Below are positions 6,333-7,484 of a stretch of DNA of 7,484 nt, piece after piece; positions within the stretch are counted from its first letter, which is position 1; each line of letters opens with the position of its first letter. Under the pieces are notes generated by a model, which worked only from the letters and a program-made list of their open reading frames with translations, had not been told where the DNA came from and did not search any database. This stretch comes from Cloacimonetes bacterium TCS62 (GTDB taxonomy: Bacteria; Cloacimonadota; Cloacimonadia; Cloacimonadales; TCS61), in contig LSCM01000054.1 of assembly GCA_001577185.1 (NCBI GenBank), positions 1-7,484 on the forward strand, given 5' to 3'. The position numbers and the translations under genes are program-made.

Positions 6333-6833
6333 TTATCTCTTCCGTGGATGTTTCATCTTATGTTTTCCTGGATAATCTCTTCTGTGATGGATCTTCATTA
6401 AGTCTTCTGCCTTTTCTTTCTGCTCTTCAGTAAGAATATCCCATTTCATTTCGTTTTGTTCAATTCTCTTTGTAGCAATCTGCTGCTTAAAATTATAGAA
6501 TTCTTCAGTGAGTTTACGCATTTTAGCAAAGTCATGATTTTTCATAGCATTTCTTTTATCAATAGCTATCTTTTTGATCTCAGAATTAAGCTCGATCATC
6601 TCCTTTTGAAACTTTGTTCGGAAGTTCTCGATATCTTCTAATTGTTCTTCAGTTAACTCTAATTCTTCTGCCAATCTTAAGTGATCGTTAGACTCGTAAA
6701 ATTCCATATGATGCTCCCGCTCCAACATTTCCATTCTACTCTGTCTCTCACCCATTTTTTTATTACCTTCAAATGCTGATAATAAGCTTACCATAACAAT
6801 CAATGTGATTGCGATCATAGTGATTTTCTTCAT
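6333..6833 (-). CDS. Spy/CpxP-like periplasmic LTXXQ protein
   Basis: The product is 166 residues. Residues 1-20 (charged 'MKK', hydrophobic core, 'SLLSA') form a Sec signal peptide with likely cleavage after A20, so the mature protein is periplasmic. Two LTEEQ motifs at 60-64 and 134-138 are the hallmark of the Spy/CpxP family. The intervening and flanking sequence is highly charged and helical. Spy is an ATP-independent chaperone and CpxP a stress-sensing inhibitor; relatives such as ZraP bind zinc. There are no cysteines. Histidines cluster near both ends: 'EREHHMEF' (38-45) and a basic tail 'IHHRRDYPGKHKMKHPRKR' (148-166), so metal binding is possible but not shown. The start has AAGGAGG at 6845-6839, 5 bases upstream. 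The ATG overlaps the upstream stop as ATGA, indicating coupling. The family is clear; chaperone or sensor role is open. Confidence 0.85.
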   Translation of the reverse strand: MKKITMIAITLIVMVSLLSAFEGNKKMGERQSRMEMLEREHHMEFYESNDHLRLAEELELTEEQLEDIENFRTKFQKEMIELNSEIKKIAIDKRNAMKNHDFAKMRKLTEEFYNFKQQIATKRIEQNEMKWDILTEEQKEKAEDLMKIHHRRDYPGKHKMKHPRKR

Positions 6834-7258
6834 CGTCTCCTCCTTAATTTTCCTCTATTTTTATTTAATCTTTTATGCTCAATCATTCTCTTAATTTCTT
6901 CCGGAGTCATTCGTTCACGAGCCTTGATCAATAATTCTCCCATCTTTCTTTCCATAAGTGTTTGTTTTTCTATTGTTATATCTAATTTCTCCTGGGAGAT
7001 GGCATGATCGAAATCTTTAGTAAATAAGCTTTGCAAAAATTCAAATTTTGCATCAAGAAAATCTTCATGCACCGGTCTTAGAATTTTTCTATTTACAAAA
7101 AGTTTTTTTCTGAAATTCGCAGGCATGTTTTGATGAAAAGCTGGTGGCATTCGATCCTCTCTCAGCCTAAAAAAATGTAAGTAAGCAAATGTGCCAATAA
7201 AAGCTAAATTAAATGCTATAGACACCAAAAATATAGTGACTAAGAATTTTTTAGACAT
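6830..7258 (-). CDS. Membrane-anchored periplasmic metal-sensor-like protein (Metal_resist/CnrX-like)
   Basis: I choose the ATG at 7258-7256 (142 residues, 'MSKKFLVTIF') because GGGAGG (7269-7264) sits 5 bases upstream and the membrane segment follows directly; the longer frame from 7300 adds 14 residues with no such signal and would overlap the upstream gene further. Residues 5-28 form an uncleaved N-terminal membrane helix; the rest is predicted periplasmic, helical and charged. 'MPPAFHQNMPANFRKKLF' (37-54), 'FLDAKFEFLQSLFT' and 'ARERMTPEEIKRMIEH' (113-128) fit the Metal_resist (Spy-related, 'periplasmic heavy metal sensor') pattern, in which a helix hairpin ends in M-T-P-E-E. The C-terminus is strongly basic ('RGKLRRRR'). 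Its stop overlaps the start of the downstream LTXXQ gene by 4 bases, and its start lies inside the 3' end of the anti-sigma-like gene. In CnrYXH-type systems such a protein senses metal and acts on an anti-sigma factor; that role here is inferred. Confidence 0.7.
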   Translation of the reverse strand: MSKKFLVTIFLVSIAFNLAFIGTFAYLHFFRLREDRMPPAFHQNMPANFRKKLFVNRKILRPVHEDFLDAKFEFLQSLFTKDFDHAISQEKLDITIEKQTLMERKMGELLIKARERMTPEEIKRMIEHKRLNKNRGKLRRRR

Positions 7259-7484
7259 CCTCTCCTCCCTCAAAATAGCTATAAAATGAATCTTGACCAA
7301 ATTCTACTAACGAAACCTTATTAGAATTAAAAGTGATATTACTTAATATAATTCCAGAGATAAATGTGAAGATAACTAATGCTGCTATTGGAAAATTTAC
7401 AACTTTTTTGAAATCAATTCTTTCTTTTCGAATAGTTTGATTCAAAGTATTGTTTATAAGATAGTCTGGAACTTCTTCATCATT
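7251..7484 (-). CDS. Putative membrane-anchored anti-sigma-like protein, C-terminal part (5' end outside window)
   Basis: The frame is open from the right edge to TAA at 7253-7251, showing 77 C-terminal residues. A TTG at 7445 is internal, not a start. The visible part has a soluble acidic segment 'NDEEVPDYLINNTLNQTI', a basic stretch 'RKERIDFKK', one membrane helix of about 20 residues ('VVNFPIAALVIFTFISGI') and a short tail of about 30 residues beyond it ending 'SYFEGGEDV'. This layout (cytoplasmic N-domain, 'P-x-Y/L' linker, one helix, short periplasmic tail) is what zinc-finger anti-sigma factors of ECF sigma operons look like, and two Spy/CnrX-like genes follow immediately, as in such operons. 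The diagnostic N-terminal HxxxCxxC region is not in the window, so the identification is contextual. The strong Shine-Dalgarno of the next gene lies within its last codons. Confidence 0.45.
   Translation of the reverse strand, partial: NDEEVPDYLINNTLNQTIRKERIDFKKVVNFPIAALVIFTFISGIILSNITFNSNKVSLVEFGQDSFYSYFEGGEDV

Noticed and set aside
7259..7300. Longer N-terminus for the Metal_resist-like gene starting at 7300
   Set aside because: The extra 14 residues precede a normal membrane-anchor start that has a strong Shine-Dalgarno; they would lengthen the overlap with the upstream gene to 50 bases.
1..7484. CRISPR array, insertion sequence, tRNA, attachment site or phage gene
   Set aside because: I saw no spaced direct repeats, terminal inverted repeats with a transposase, cloverleaf or phage-type protein; gene order and composition look uniform.

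Overview
The window is a stretch of AT-rich (about one third G+C by eye), tightly packed chromosome from a Gram-negative (diderm) bacterium using the standard code. The diderm call rests on an apolipoprotein N-acyltransferase, a lipoprotein signal with a lipobox and two Spy/CpxP-type periplasmic proteins. Gene content and style suggest an FCB-like phylum such as Cloacimonadota, but that is a guess without database searches. Nothing points to a plasmid, phage or insertion sequence. There is no CRISPR array, no tRNA and no long non-coding stretch; the only large non-protein block is the RNase P RNA.

Layout, left to right. Positions 1-574 (+) hold the 3' end of a FapA/DUF342-type gene. A 155-base spacer follows, with an AT-rich stem-loop, a perfect TATAAT box and a strong intrinsic terminator whose T-run ends only 23 bases before the next ATG. 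From 730 to 6290 (+) lies a compact block: a coiled-coil/zinc-ribbon protein (CdsZ/FlgZ-like family), the RNase P RNA gene rnpB inserted between two protein genes, recJ, a small beta-propeller lipoprotein, lnt, and a short MerR-type DNA-binding protein. Spacings are 1 to 25 bases, there is no internal terminator, and a bidirectional terminator closes the block at about 6292-6330.

On the opposite strand, converging on that terminator, 7484 to 6333 carries the end of a putative membrane-anchored anti-sigma-like protein, then a membrane-anchored Metal_resist/CnrX-like protein, then a secreted LTXXQ (Spy/CpxP-like) protein. These overlap by 8 and 4 bases and have strong Shine-Dalgarno sequences. 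The arrangement resembles operons in which an ECF sigma factor and its anti-sigma factor are followed by periplasmic stress or metal sensors; the sigma gene would lie beyond the right edge.

The + strand block combines housekeeping functions: tRNA 5' maturation (rnpB), single-strand DNA degradation in repair (recJ) and lipoprotein maturation (lnt). A lipoprotein that is a predicted Lnt substrate is encoded directly before lnt. Most of the window is ordinary core genome. The points most worth checking are the terminator placed as a leader in front of the zinc-ribbon gene, the embedding and the sequence oddities of rnpB (P18, L15, J18/2), and the envelope-stress operon.
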